From: Megaleporinus macrocephalus
Taxonomy: Eukaryota > Chordata > Actinopteri > Characiformes > Anostomidae
Reading direction: 5' to 3'
NCBI GenBank assembly: GCA_021613375.1
Contig: CM038710.1
Location: 26,982,763 to 27,046,762, forward strand
Length of the DNA: 64,000 bases
Part shown: positions 1 to 13,857 of the stretch, piece by piece
Layout: the number at the start of each line of letters is the position of its first letter
Position numbering within the stretch: the first letter of the stretch is position 1
Made by a program: the position numbers and the translations under genes
The notes under the pieces: model-generated
Databases searched by the model: none
The model's input: only the letters and a program-made list of their open reading frames with translations
Told to the model about the DNA's origin: nothing

Positions 1-1329
1 AAGTCTGAAAACAGGCCAAGTACAGATATAATTCAGCCTTCAGTAGAGCTGCTACTTCTATTCTTAGCCAACTCTTTTAGTCCATCCATTGGTGTAAATT
101 TGATGTTTTCTTTGAAGGGAAACATGGAAGTGCTATAGGCGGACCCACACACTCTCAGCATTCTGTGCACAAATGCACACCCACATAGGACGAGTGTGTA
201 CACATACTCACAGAATTACAATTTCCTCACAAACCTGCTTTCCTTTCAATACGGTGTTGCCATATTAGTTAACTCTTATGAAAGAGGAGAAGGTCACAGT
301 GGAGGCAAATATCTGTGCGGTATATAGTATATGTGGGGAGTGAGTATCACTCATAAACGCACATCAAAAAGGCCGGCAGACGCCGCTTCAGACAATAGGG
401 GTCATCAATAATCTCTCCAAAGTCGTTCTGTGATACACTACTTGATGCTCTGCTTTAAAAGGAGAGGATTCTTATTCTCTCTCTTTCTCGTTTTACTTCG
501 AGTCTGTCTGTATGAGTTTATATTTCATGCCGAGGACTGACAGGGCCTTACACAAAACCTCTACCGCAATCGACCCCCTCCCCCTTTTTAACAAAAAAAA
601 AAAAACCTCTCTGACTTCAAATGCCTGGCATTCATGTCTGGGTTGTAGCTCAGGCACTGGAGTGTTGTGTGGGTCCTGCTGTAGGTCCATAGGGTCCAAT
701 GTGCATGTCAGTCCTTTTTAGGGCACATCGGATGCAGCAAACATCGAATACAGTTAATAAACATCTACTGTAATATCAGACTTACAGTATAGACATATAG
801 ACTGCATCAGCGTTCAAATGAGACCTGGGTTTATGCAGCTTTGTTATAGGGAAAAAAATTATATCACTTCTTGATGTGGCTTAAGGCTATAAATCATGTT
901 TTCAGTTTTTGTTACAATGTCAATTTGCTACAGCAGCTTGCGACGTAGGTGTGGGACAATAACCTAGCTGACCAGCATCAGTAAAACAGCTGAGGCCAGT
1001 AAGAATTCTGTGTGCCCTTTTAACCAGACGCTTACCACTAAAAACATACATTTCACAACACAAAACACCCCACATCCAATCTCACAACAGCGTCACTTTT
1101 TTCACATGTATGTACTCAGGTTAATCGAGGAGGAGCCATGAAGTTTTGTTCTTTGTGCAACTTGCCTTTATATTTTGTTGTCATTTGAATGATAAGGCCC
1201 ACAAGTAGCTGAAAAGCTCGCCAAAACCCCAAACCCAAACCAGCCAACATTGTCGAACGTAAAAGGTATTTGTGTGGCTTTGGCAGTAGCAGGCTGCAAT
1301 GTTGTTAGCTGATGTTATGCAATACTACT

Positions 1330-2294
1330 GAAGTACTACACTTCATCATCACAGTAACACCAAGGCAATTGAATCACTGTGATTGTGAATCACTGGACAG
1401 ACAAGAAGACGACCACCCTCAAAAAAGGGAATGGTTCTGCTCCAGACAATTGCAATTCTGGTCCTCCAACCTGAATGGAAGACCATCGCAAGAAGGTTTG
1501 CAATGTCTCCCTAAAGCCTACAAATTACCACCAGTGGGCTACTGGTGTGCATATATTTGACCAAACTGACGGAAACAGACTCTATAGGGGTGGCATGCAG
1601 GCCCAACATCCTTCTGTGGTCCCTGTGCTCAAAATCCAGAGCTGTGCAGCAATTTATTTTTGCCAGAGAGCATCAGAATTGGCACCATGATCTCTTCACA
1701 GATAAGAGCAGGTTAACACTAAGTACATGTGAGACGTGAAAGAGTCTGGAGACACCGTGGGGAGCGTTACTCTGCCCGAAACATCATCCAGATTGACCGG
1801 TTTGGCAGTGAGTCAGTGATGTTCTAGGGTGGAATATTCTTAGAGGATAGCACACTCCCCCACATGTACCCTGACTGCTCTTAGGTACCGGGAAAAAAAT
1901 CCTCAGAGCCACTGCCAAACCTTATGCTTGTGCCTCCTGGTTCAGGACAATGCCCAGCCTCATATGCCTAGAGTGTGTAAGCAGTTCCTGGATGACGAAG
2001 GCATTAATGCCACTGACAGCCCTCACATTCAACAAACTCGAATCCAACAGAGACCCCTTTGGGATGTTATGTATCAGAGCATTTGATGCCGCCACTGTAG
2101 CGCCACAGACTGTCCAGGAGCTCACTGATGCCCTATTCCAGGTCTGGGAGGAGATCCCACAGGACACCATCCACTGTCTCATCACCAACATGCCCAGACG
2201 TCTTGGCACGCCATGTAACATTATCAGCCTTACATCATTTGTAACTCACGTCAAGCTCCAAAGTCATTTTACCCTAGATACCCTCATGACATAA
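1330..2294 (+). mobile_element. Degenerate Tc1-type transposon (transposase relic)
   Basis: In shifting frames the plus strand reads Tc1 transposase text: a HTH-like segment near 1400-1500, LFTDKSR at about 1690, IDRFG at about 1793, QDNAQPHMPRVCKQFLDDEG near 1945-2007 and the C-terminal VQELTDALFQVWEEIPQD at 2114-2167. Several frameshifts and stops break it. The segment that normally carries the third catalytic residue (NPIEHLWD) is damaged, with PLWDVM left and the Glu lost. No clear terminal repeats were found. It is inactive. Confidence 0.85.
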
Positions 2295-2774
2295 ATGTTG
2301 TCTACTGGAATAAGCATTTATAAAAGGGTCTATTTAGGTCTATGTTGCATGTCGTGAAAGACTTACATTGGTGTCATGTAGCCTCATTAACAGTGCACTG
2401 CAGTAAACTGTTACCAAATGTATACAGAACATAGCATATCAGCTTTGTAACTTCTTATTTGGGCACATTGCAGACTACAAAATTCCTTTTACAGGTCTAT
2501 TAGTGCAGGGGAGATGATAGAAATCTGCAATGGCAGTTAAACAGGTGTGATCCATATGTGGCCCTATCACTGTATGCACGTCTGGAAAACAGAAGCCCTC
2601 TTTCATTATTTGTGTGGTGCCTCTTCGCAACATGTTAACTTGATTGCGACCACATTAACAGTTCAACAGTGGTGCTTCGAAAGAGCCGGGGGCGTTCGCC
2701 TGTGCAGAAGCGGTCATCTGGGCTGAGGAACGAAAGCAGATGTTTGCATAAAGGAGTCTGCTTACAGTGTGAGT

Positions 2775-2908
<134 letters not shown>

Positions 2909-5174
2909 AAGGTTATCTACTGTGTAAGAATGAGACCAGCGCTCTGGTGTGTGTGGAATGCTGGGGGACTGTACTTATGACTTTATCGCACAGCAATCTT
3001 GCTGACCTCTTGTTTTGGTAAAAAGTGAGGAAGTGCCTCCCTCTGATAGGTCCCTGAAAGAATGCTGAATGGCAGGCAGATGCAACTGTTGCTAGGTTGG
3101 ACAAGCTTTACAGACTGTTGCTGAAGATCAATTAGCTTTCTTTGTCACAGTACCTACATTTTAGGTGTACTACTTTCCTTTAACGACATATTTTGTATGC
3201 GCATGAAAGGTCATACTGCTAGGACAGCTCATGTGTAGGTTTTATGTTTATTCTCAAGTATCTTATGATCTTATCGAGCCTTGTCATTTTTCAGTGGGAT
3301 GGAAATATTTCAATATTTGATGTAGCCTATGGCAACAAATTATGCTTTTGGTATATTTACAACAGCAGTTTGTGGTATAGGCCGAAGTTGATAGATCAAG
3401 CAGAAACGTTTTTCAAACAGATATTGCTAAAAAACCTTGATTGGACAAAAAAATCCTAAGAGTTCAGCTTTTTATACGTATCCCAAATAACATTCAACTG
3501 ATCTAACACTCTAAATAAGGGGGCACTACAATTTCTCATTAGGTAAAATGAGCTTTTTACCAGTGTTATTCTGTAAAGCTTGTCCAACTTAGCCAAAGTA
3601 GCTACAAAAGAATGCTGAGCATGTTTAGGTCAGCTGGGTTACGCAAGATTGGAACTTAAAATTATCTGGTTTTATATTGAAATAATGACCAAGTTGTCCA
3701 AAAAAGTGTATGCTCCAATTTGCTCCATAAGGAATCTGGTCTGAAATATGGAATACCCAACATTTGAGCTTTGCAAGACCTAGGATGCTTGTGAAAGACT
3801 AATGACCTGCCCAGCGTAATGTTGCCAACACAAAGTCTGCAATGCAATTAAATTCACTACTCTGTCTGGCTGCACTGCCATTTGCCTATTTGCAAACACT
3901 CGGCTGCACATTTCTTGGTGACAGGCTGTGTATGTAGATGTTCCTTGAGGCTTTGATCCTAAAACCGCAAGAAGAAGAACAGAGAATCAAAATCCCCAGC
4001 AATAATATCCGCTCTCCATCTTCAACAGAGTTTTCGGGATAGCTCCAACGTCAGCCATGTGTGTCTCAGCGGAGGTCCAGGGAGGAAGGGCGGTGCTCTT
4101 GGCCCGGTGGAATCAGATTAAGTGCAACGGGCAGGCCTTTTCGGAGTGTCGTAGGATGAAGGAGTGTAAACACAGTGTGGATATGGGCCCGCGCTTTGAA
4201 TAGTCTCATATATTTTGCAGTTGGGGTGGCGGACTCTCCTCCTGGGACGCTCGCTGTGCTACAGCTTTCCACCATTCAGCTCCTGTGCGTTGCAGGTTTA
4301 GAGTTCAAACGATACGCCACTGTTTCTGCTGCCTTAAATCAGCCCTCCAGCCAAAATAAACTCTCTTGGACTTGATTCATTCAGACGCAGGCGCAGCGCA
4401 CTGACCATTCTTTTTCTGCTCCAGCAGTTCATAATAGAGGATCTCGGGCTCATTTTAAAGCTATAAGACAGTTACAGGCTTGCAGATGGTAGTTGAGCTT
4501 TGGCAGCCCTATTAGTGCAGAAATGGCAAACGGGTAAAACAGAGGGGGCCTCGGTCCTGGCCAGACATTTCCAGAGACGGTCAGCCATAAGGCAGATAAA
4601 GCGGGAGAAAAACAGGGCCCCCGAAGATAACTAGGCAGGAATGTACTTATAATAACAACCTGCACTCTAAATTGGACCCTGCTATCTTCATTAAAAGGAG
4701 GCGTCTGGACATGAGAGGTGGGAGAGGTGGAAGAGGCTCGAGTGCGGCCTCGTATGAAAAGCAGGAGAGTGGAAGAAAGCGAGAGGCCAAGCGAAACAGC
4801 ACGCACAAAGTCTCAAAGTCTGTCCTTTGTGACTGCTATACTGTCCTTTGAAACAGGCCTCATTTTTTTTTTTTCTCTCCAGGTGCAGGCGTGCTCGGCA
4901 TTCCTCCATTCACTGGGGTCTGTGTGCACGCACAGCGGATGGAAAAGGAGGAAGGGGGGGGGGCAGGGAGAAAAATCCCCTCTCTGAAGACTTTCTGAGA
5001 AAAACACCTCATCCTTGACAATTTGATTAACAGCTGTCTCTCGTGCCAAAGTCCCCCTGCTCTGAATGCTCTGAAAGACTCGGTTTCTGTCGCACACTTC
5101 TTAGGTTACTGAGCAATCACAGAGAAGTGGAGGAAAGAAAGAAAGTAACCTCGGAGAGAGAAAGGGAGGGAGGG

Positions 5175-5196
5175 AGAGAGAGAGAGAGAGAGAGAG
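5175..5196 (+). repeat. (GA)n microsatellite
   Basis: A pure GA run after a GGGA-rich lead-in. Confidence 0.95.
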
Positions 5197-8100
5197 CGCA
5201 AGAAAGGTCTATTTAAATTGTGTTATCTCAGCCTCCCTTTCGGCCTGGCAAGCCTAGTGCATTCCAATAGCTTCACATCCGTCGCCCACATTATGCTCCG
5301 CACCCATGGGACTTGGCTGTCCTTCCCCCATATGGTCATTTTAAGAGTGCTCAAACAGCTCATGTAAGCACAATGGTCCCAAAGCCTGGGGCCAAGCACA
5401 CCCCGAGTAACATTCCTCAGGTGGAAAAAAAAAAACAAAAAACATGCAGACAGGTCAGACAGGTCATAAGTGCACGACTGGAGCATTATACAGCTGTAGC
5501 TGACAGCAGTGCAAGACCTGGATAATTAGCACTGAGGTTCAGTGAGGATGTTTACTCATATAAATCACCGGTGTTCAAATATACTGCCATTTAAAAAACT
5601 ACAAAAGTGCATTTCCTGAAGGAAACACAGGAAGGTTGCGCTGCTTAAGCAGTGCCAAGAATAAGGGATGAATAAATTACAAGTAGAGGAGTAGAGGTCA
5701 GTGTGTTTAGGGACCTGCTCTGAGTTAGTGCATGCAGTTTGGTGGCTGTTGTTTGTGTGCCCTCGAAAATGAATGGGACTCTAAGGGGGGAAAAACAAAC
5801 AGACGAGCGCGGGTCAAACCAACACTGCAGTCGTGGTCTGGGATCTTCCCTGAGTCAGCATATGCGAAATCTGTTGCTCGAGCAGAAGTGCAATAGAGTG
5901 GCATGCACTTCTCTATCCTATTCATTCTCTATGGGAAAATATTTCAGGAAAAAAATCTGTTGTTTTCCGGAATCCGTGCATCTGACTGAGGAGCCATATA
6001 CAAGCCCGTATCACACCGTCAGACCAGACAATGGAGTTGGAACTGTGTTGATATTTTGAAAACTGTGGGACAAGTTACATGGTGAAGATCTGGCAGAAAA
6101 CAAAAAACGAATCAAAATATAACCATAATATTATATTTCTCATTCACAGCTCAAGCAGAAAATGTGTGGATTCTAAACACTTACTAGTATATTTGTGTTT
6201 ATATTTACAAGAGATATTTTATTACTATTATTCAAAACCTACTGATCACACACAGGAAAAAAAGCAGCTGTCAGCTATAAATACACAAACTGAATGTAAA
6301 TGTAATCGTATGTGTTGTGTACTTCTGTCATTCATTTTATTACATTTAGATGCAGTTATATAAAAACAATTCAAATAGCTTAACTACAATAACACCTGTA
6401 CACGCCCAAGAAAAAAACCCTTAGTGTCAGATTTCTTGAGTTGATTTACTGATGTAATCTGATTTTGTATTAGTTTGCATTATCTTTTTGATGTGATATC
6501 AGTCTGAACAGTCCTAAACTGATCCACACAGCGCAAAGAACACCAAACCATATAGCATGCTCTTTCAAATACAGCTGTTTTCTTACTATCCTTAAGATTA
6601 ACAGCAACCCTATTACGTGACATGAATTTCAACTAATACTTTGAAGGACAAACCGCACACCCTAAAATGATCCCAAAAAACACACCCCAAAAAAAAGAAT
6701 GAAATTCTTCTAAAAATTCTGTGCTTATTTTGTTTGTGGAAACCAACCAGCCAGAGAACGGAAGCTCAGTTTCTTTCATTTACCTGCCATGATTCAGAAT
6801 GCTGGTGAAAAAGCATAAACTCAAGATCCAAAAACTGAAAAATATTGGATAAAGCAACTTAAACTTCGTGAAGGTCTTTTTTGTCCTCTTCTTTTCCAAA
6901 ATACCACGGAAGTAAACACGGTTTTGATTTCACTCATTAAAAAGCTCCAAGCTTATTCGTCTACGCCATGCCATCTTTAGAGGATGTTGCGTCAGGGACA
7001 GAGCACTAAAGAGCTATGTCCTCAGTACTCACAGCAAATTTACATTCCTGTCTTAAATTCTGTTAATTCAGCGTCCACTATCTTGACTGCTACTGGAATT
7101 CAGTGCAAATTAATCTGTCTCATTTTTATAGTTTGTACGTGGACCAACGTGATATGTCATATCGGCCACAGACATTTTGTTGTCTGGGACATTCAGTGTC
7201 ATCCAATCAGCATATCCAATCAGACTTGCCTTTGGTTTAATAAACACATGGCATGTGAGAAGGACCTGAAGCCAATTTCGCCAACCAAGTGCACCGTGAT
7301 TAAAATGATGCCCTCACAAAGGGACAAAAGCAGTTACGCAGCTTCAATCGGTCCTTTAACTGTAAGAAAGACAGATATTTAGCTAGAGCCATAATTTGCT
7401 TTGTGTTGCGCAGCATCCACCCTTGTTCAAGAGCTTAGTTATTCAGCCTGCAAAACAGTTCCACTTTTTTTAAGTTTCATTTTGGTGGTTGAGGATGAAT
7501 AGATGATGAATGTTGCCTTTGTCAAGGAACACTCCACAAAAGAATGTGGTAGTTTATAGTTTATGAAGAAATAAGGGCTGACTTTACTTTGTGAGAACTT
7601 TATATAACCACTGCTGCCTCTCATAGCCTTCTGCATGATCTACTGCAAGTGTGGTTGACTCTAAAGGAACAGCTTTAGCAAATCTCAAATTTACACTTTT
7701 CTTCTAACCCCAAATGTAGTCAACCAGCCAAGTCATGTTGTTTTTTTTGTCTGAGGTTAGCTTTTTTAGTTTTGCAATGGAGCAAATGTAGATAGCAAGG
7801 TTATAATATATCTGTGTAAACTGCATGCCTAATTCATCCCTTGCCTGCCTAATCATGACAGGTTATTAAATGACCAGGAATATTTTTTTTTCATGTGGTT
7901 ATAAAGTTTACAATACTAAGCAAAAGGCTTCCACCTTCATATACTCACTTCCAGTCAAAACTGCCATTAGGTTTAAGTAAGAATGGGAAAGTCAACGGAA
8001 AATAAGTGAAAAAACATGTGTTTCCAAAACTTTAGTTCAGTAAATTGCTAAAAGATATAATGGACAGGCTCCCAACAACCATGCAAGACCTAGCAGACCA

Positions 8101-11038
8101 GTAGAACCATCACCATCAGATCTGAAGGACAACCCACAGGTGTTTCTGTCCATCTTTCCACTGTGAGAAAACAACAGCACTATGAGCCTGAAAGGATGTG
8201 AAGCCGTCAATAAGCCATTATTGAGAAAAAAAAGAAAATTTGCTAATCAAACATGGAAGCAATCAAAATTTCTTGGATCATGAGAAACAGAAAAGGTAAC
8301 TAACTTCTAAGACTGTTCTCTGGAGTGCAGAGAAATATCCCTGCATACTTCCTTTAAAACGCTGTCTTTCAAAAAGAATAAAAGCTGTAATAGTGTGGAC
8401 ACAACAAATACTGAAGAAATATATATAGTTTTTATTTTTTATTTATTTTTTTACTTAATTATTAAGGCTAAATATATGTTGCTGTATTTTTGGACTCTGA
8501 ATTTTGCACAGTGTCAATATAAACACAGAAAAACAGGGTGTACTTTGGTCCATTTTTTAAATAGATATTATTATGTTATAATAAATAAAAGTTAGACTTT
8601 TGGACCCCAAACAATTTTTGGGTAAATGTGGGTAAATCTGATTTGCTGCTGAAGTAGTTTTTCACATTCTGCTTCAGGGAGTGAATAACCTCCCCTCGAG
8701 GTGCTCACCTACAGCAAGGTAATATAAAAGGTCAGACGTCCACCTGATTATGTGCAACAGGTGAGACTATGAATTATGGCTAGCGGTTGGACCCCCAGGC
8801 TGGGGGTTCCTTTCATCCTTACTACCTGCAGACAGGCATGATTCCACCCTGCTGCAAAGAATCACAATGCTGCGTTAGCTCCAGGAGAAATGTGAAACTG
8901 TAAAGGTCTTTTGCTCATTTTCCAAGAGGCCATGAGGCAGGTGGAGGACATAACTCTTTGTAAGGTGACAGTTCTATGATAGTTCAGTTTGACCCTAAAG
9001 CTTGGTTTTACAGCTTGTTAATTCTCAAAATACTTCAACTCCTCTGCTGCATGAATAAAAACTCTCAACTGTGCAACACTTCTGAGAATGCTAGTACAGA
9101 ATATTTGGATTTCAGAAAAGGCCAGCAAGCTATATAAGGCCTGCTGCAAGTTCCAGAATTCAAGTAATTGCTTGGTAATAGGCCGTGATGTGCTATTTAT
9201 GTAGCGTAATGTTTGAAAGAAGTCTTCTAAGTGGTTTGGCAATTGCTCTGTATGAGAAAGCCAGAGATAAGAAGTGTTAGTGAGAACATCAGGAGGACCA
9301 CGAGGCATCTTGAAAAGGATAACTCCTAAAGACTTCGGAATTCCTCTAATCTACCTCCTGGCACATTCACCCAAATTAGGTCAAAATATGAGTGAATGAT
9401 TTCGCTAGGAAGCACCGGTGGTGGTACCTTTTTCCACCATGTATTACTGACTTGTATCAAAGACTGTGTTTAATAAACAAGATGCTGTGTTTAATTTTTT
9501 CTTAAAAGAAATGGCTCCTTGTGGTCTTCAAATTCAGACATGTTCATTTAGCACCTCACTCCCTTGACACGGCGTGTGAAAATGCCATTAGCAGAGCTGT
9601 GGAAGGTTTCTCCACTGAATGCCCATATTTGCACATCTGGCACCAGAAGTATTCAGACTATGTCCTGCTACAGCATTAAAAAAAACGTTAAGGGACTCAA
9701 ATTGAGGGGCTTCAAAGACGAGGAAAGCACCATGCCCTTCCTGTGCGTCTCGAGCCTTATGACGTGCTGCCGATCTAGAGATAGAGGTTCCTGCGAGTGT
9801 GCGATTATGTCACTCCGAGTGCAGTCTAGACCTACCCTACGTGACCTGACAGCGATACGCAAACCCGGGATGACGGCTGCATTCCTCACACACGCATTTC
9901 CTATGACTTCGAATGGTGCGTGACCAACATATGGATAGCACTGATTCTGCTGGAGATCTTTCATGATAAACCGGGCTCTCCTTTTGTATTGTTGAGAGAT
10001 TAGTGCAGAGGTAATGTGGGTATCAAGAGAAAAAGCAAAGCACACACATACATCAGGGCCAGGCCTGCCCTTGCTTGACTTCTTAATCTTTCGCTTCCTG
10101 CCCTCGCCTTCCCTCTTATCGGAGTACAAAAAAGATGCCCCCCTCTTTACCGTGTCCCAAACCCAGACTGTAAACGAAGGAGCATGATATAAAAGCAGCA
10201 GCTGGCTCGGGCCCAAGGACGCGGGCCCACATACTTCCCAATTTTCAGATTAAATGGCTCTCGTCTCTGAAGTAGTTCCAAGAGCTAATGGCTTTTGTTG
10301 CTGGGAATAATCCACACATCCTCTCCCACATCCTGGGGGAAAAAAGCACCCCTCTCCCACCCCTTACCCAAACTGGTCGGCCACTCTCCTTTTCTCTGAT
10401 TTGGTTCAACCTGGCTTTTAAAAACAAGACCTGCAGGACTGTACCATTACCCTGTGGAGAGAGGAACTGCATTCAGTCTACTGCTGCGATCCAGACAGAG
10501 CGAAGGGAAGAGAAAATGAGAATGTTCTCGTACAAACAGCCATATTTCTGTCAACCAGTGTCAGTGAATGCTCTTAACCTCAGGAGACTTCTAAAACCAG
10601 GTTGCAGAAAACTGTGAGGCTGCTAAAATAAGATAAACACCCTGCAGCCCGTCTAGAAGAACTGCGCATTTTGTATCGGCTTAAAGCCAAGACAAAAGGA
10701 GCTTGGAAAACAAAAAACAGTGATAGAGTGACTACCGCGTAGATTATATACCTACTGCTTATTAGAACGTGACATTTTCTCGGACTAAATGACTGGAACC
10801 TGCCTCAGGCAGTGGATAATGACCTCACGTCCTGTGGAACGCTTATTCCTGGACGGAGAGACGGTGGGAAACACAAGAACACACCTACGGCCACCCAAGA
10901 GTATGTTTACTCCATCCGAAGCTAAACGGCCCTCCTTTTCGCTTCTTGCTTATGTCTCAGGAGATGATTCATTCCAAATTATAAGGCACGCTGCTCTATT
11001 AAATTAGAGTCTTTGTTTAGCATCAGAAAATATGCAAA

Positions 11039-11273
11039 GCTTGAGAGGGTCTAACCCTCAGTACACGATAAACAAAAGCACAACTTAAAAGAATCTCAGC
11101 TTAACAGTTTACTGCTGTATCACAACTTCTTTAGAGTAAACCAGTGGCAGTAACGTTCCTAAATACTAAGAGGACAACATATTTATAAAACAAGCATTTA
11201 AAGCCATCCAGCACGATTTCCCCACCTCTAGTGCCCAAGCAGAGTAGCTGGTACACAAGAGAATTTAAACATT
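11039..11273 (+). repeat. Local duplication, copy A1
   Basis: 235 bp matching 12008-12242 without gaps, with about eight mismatches by eye. Confidence 0.95.
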
Positions 11274-12007
11274 GAGAGCTCAAAAGTTTTGTCCAGAGAA
11301 GAAAAGAGGAATCGATAGACATAGATGCCAAAGGGTTCCTGGATTTCCACCGAAGCTCTCCAGTTCAGAAACCTCCTCTAAGCAGCATAAACAAGATGTG
11401 TGTTTGTATACCACCTGAGATGAGGTCTAGTAAACAAGGCTACATAGTGCTCCACTGACCCTCTGAGGAGCCAACATGATGTCGAGGGCATTAACATTTC
11501 TTCTTTCAGGTCAGAGACAGAGAGAGAGAGTGTGCGTTTAGAGGCTAGAGCCAACACGGCTTCTGTCAAGTTTACAGTGGAATACACACAAAACAACATA
11601 TGGAAAATATAGAAGCCAAAAAAAATTTTATACTCTAGATGCTTTCCATGACATGCATGTAGAGTATTTTATTTCACAGCTGCAACACGTGTCTGGCAAA
11701 ATATTTACTTCGTGTTGCATGTACCGCCATGTACCGAAGTTCCTGGACACCAGAGGAAACACTAGTGCGGTGTTGTTCAACCCCGGTTTAGAAGTAGGGT
11801 AGACAATATGATCTCAGGGCCAGACATGATCACCTAACGAGAATACATGTCCGGGAACAAATTGCTAAACTTTTGGAGCTGAATTGCAGCAAAATCTTCA
11901 AAAGGATACACCCACCCACAGATTCCCCCAGCCAGTCGATGCTCTTTTAACAACTACAGTAATCAATAACACAAGTAAAATAAGCTAGCTAGCAAAACAC
12001 TATCATG

Positions 12008-12242
12008 GCTTGAGAGGGTCTAACCCTCAGTACACCATAGACAAAAGCACGACTCAAAAGAATCTCTGCTTAACAGTTTACTGCTGTATCACAACTTCTT
12101 TAGAGTAAATCAGTGGCAGTAACGTTCCTAAATACTAAGAGGACAACATATTTATAAAACAAGCATTTAAAGCCATCCAGCACTATTTCCCCACCTCTAG
12201 AGCCCAAGCAGAGTAGCTGGTACACAAGAGAATTTAAACATT
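12008..12242 (+). repeat. Local duplication, copy A2
   Basis: Partner of 11039-11273. It is bracketed by two copies of a roughly 47-bp segment (11961-12007 and 12249-12296) that contain agctagcaaaacactatca or a close variant. Confidence 0.95.
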
Positions 12243-13084
12243 CAATTACATCAATAACACAAGTAAAACAAGTTAGCTAGCAAAACACTATCATAGCTAA
12301 TGATAATCAAACGAGGTCATATTTATTTGTACCTCATGTAATGTGTTTTCAACATCTCTCTACATGTTTTGTGTTTTACGCTGTTTTGGAGGTTTTGAAT
12401 CATGCTAACTCACAGGCTAACATGCTATCTGTGGGCTAACGACTGGCTTGTTGTCACTTGGACAAACGCCTCACTTAAAGCTCTGCCTTCACAAATTTGT
12501 GGACTGTTTCGCAATTTTAAATCAGTTTTAAATTTCAGTTTAAAAAACAACTTTTTCTTTTACAGCACTGATATTAATATTGAAACATGGAGTCAGCTAA
12601 TACAAATACAATATATTTGTCAACTACTAAGCTTTAAAATGAGCGCTTTTTTTGTAACTGAAGAGCTTAAACACTTGATGAAGCGCTTAAACAAGATGAG
12701 CAACGTAGGCCGTTATGCTCAAACTACATAAATATTCTACTACACCACAGAAAGAAACACACAGCTAACAACATCACATCACCAAATGTGTGTTTGTTCA
12801 GGCTACCATAGAACTGGATAGTAAAGGATTCAAAGTAAAGGTTAAATCTCTTATGTCTCTGATGATATGGGCTGAAAAACTATACCCCTTGATACTGATG
12901 TGCCATCTTAAATTTTTGTACATGCTGAAAAAAAATTAATTATATTGTTTTATTAATGTGGAAATTATGTGTTTAAGAAAAGATTTTTTAAACATGTTCT
13001 GTGACACTGAATAGACCCTGAATTTTAATTAGTTTAATTAGTTTACAACCAAAGATTTGTGAAAGACTTGTATTGCATTTAAGC

Positions 13085-13290
13085 CCAAGACTGCTAGATA
13101 CCAGTGTTATGATCTTCAGCCATTACTCTGTTCTACTCTAATGTAAACAAGTAGCGTAAGGACCCCTCCCTAACATTTGCAATAGCAAACCTATGGTTGT
13201 GTTATATCAAAGCATGGCGATACATCACAATGTATTGTAAATCATGCATTACGCGACACAATATGTATCACATTGCCAGTTTCTTGCCAA
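13085..13290 (+). repeat. Interspersed repeat, family shared with 48262-48612
   Basis: It shares TAAACAAG-AG, a bandlike tatc/gata-rich core and the end text ttcttgccaata with the second copy. The class is unknown, possibly a non-autonomous DNA element. Confidence 0.6.
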
Positions 13291-13607
13291 TATACAGTGC
13301 TAGTGGCAAAACTAGTGTTTGTTGATGTCTTTTGTGTAAACCAACTGATTCACAAACCTCAGAAACCTAAACATTCTGATACACATCACGTATCATAATC
13401 CAGTATTGTGATACTATATTTGTGCCATATAACCAAACCTTAATCTGGTGACCTAAACCCTGACCTGTAGATTTTTGGTGTTACTCATTACTTATTCTAA
13501 TACACTTCAGACCCTCAGCTGCAGTGGGTGTGTTAAAGCAGGTAAAAGCTTAAAATAGGCAGGTTGGGCCACTCCAGGATCAGAAAGCACTAGGTTAGTG
13601 GACATAC

Positions 13608-13857
13608 CTGGCCATGCCCAGGCTGGAGAAACCAGGAGGAACGATGAGCACATCCAGGCGTGAAAATGGGTGGACGCCCAAAACAGAGTGAGCAGCAGCC
13701 AGGCAGAGGGGCAGTAGAGGAAATACAATGGTTTCTGCTTTCTGCGAGTGACAGAACGGGGCAAACACTCGGTAGGGTATTACGACCTGAGCCCTAGAAG
13801 TGCTGTGCCTGAAACGACATGGATAATCCACATGGGAGCAAGAGCTCTGCTCTACTT
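13608..13857 (-). CDS. aopep: aopep coding exon 4 (5' boundary uncertain)
   Basis: It encodes CSHVDYPCRF, QVVIPYRVFAPFCHSQKAET, LLPLCLAAAHSVLGVHPFSR and LDVLIVPPGFSSLGMA. It matches the AOPEP segment that precedes the zinc-binding exon. The preferred acceptor is ctaatgcag, preceded by a long pyrimidine run. The donor is gtatgt after GCC AG. Confidence 0.88.

Noticed and set aside
1922..2221. 99-codon minus-strand frame
   Set aside because: Reverse-strand shadow of the Tc1 transposase relic.
6079..6363. 94-codon plus-strand frame
   Set aside because: Low-complexity AT-rich text without homology or context.
7900..8350. Stretch reminiscent of a transposon relic
   Set aside because: Some text seems familiar from fish repeats, but I could not define ends, a second copy or a coding match.
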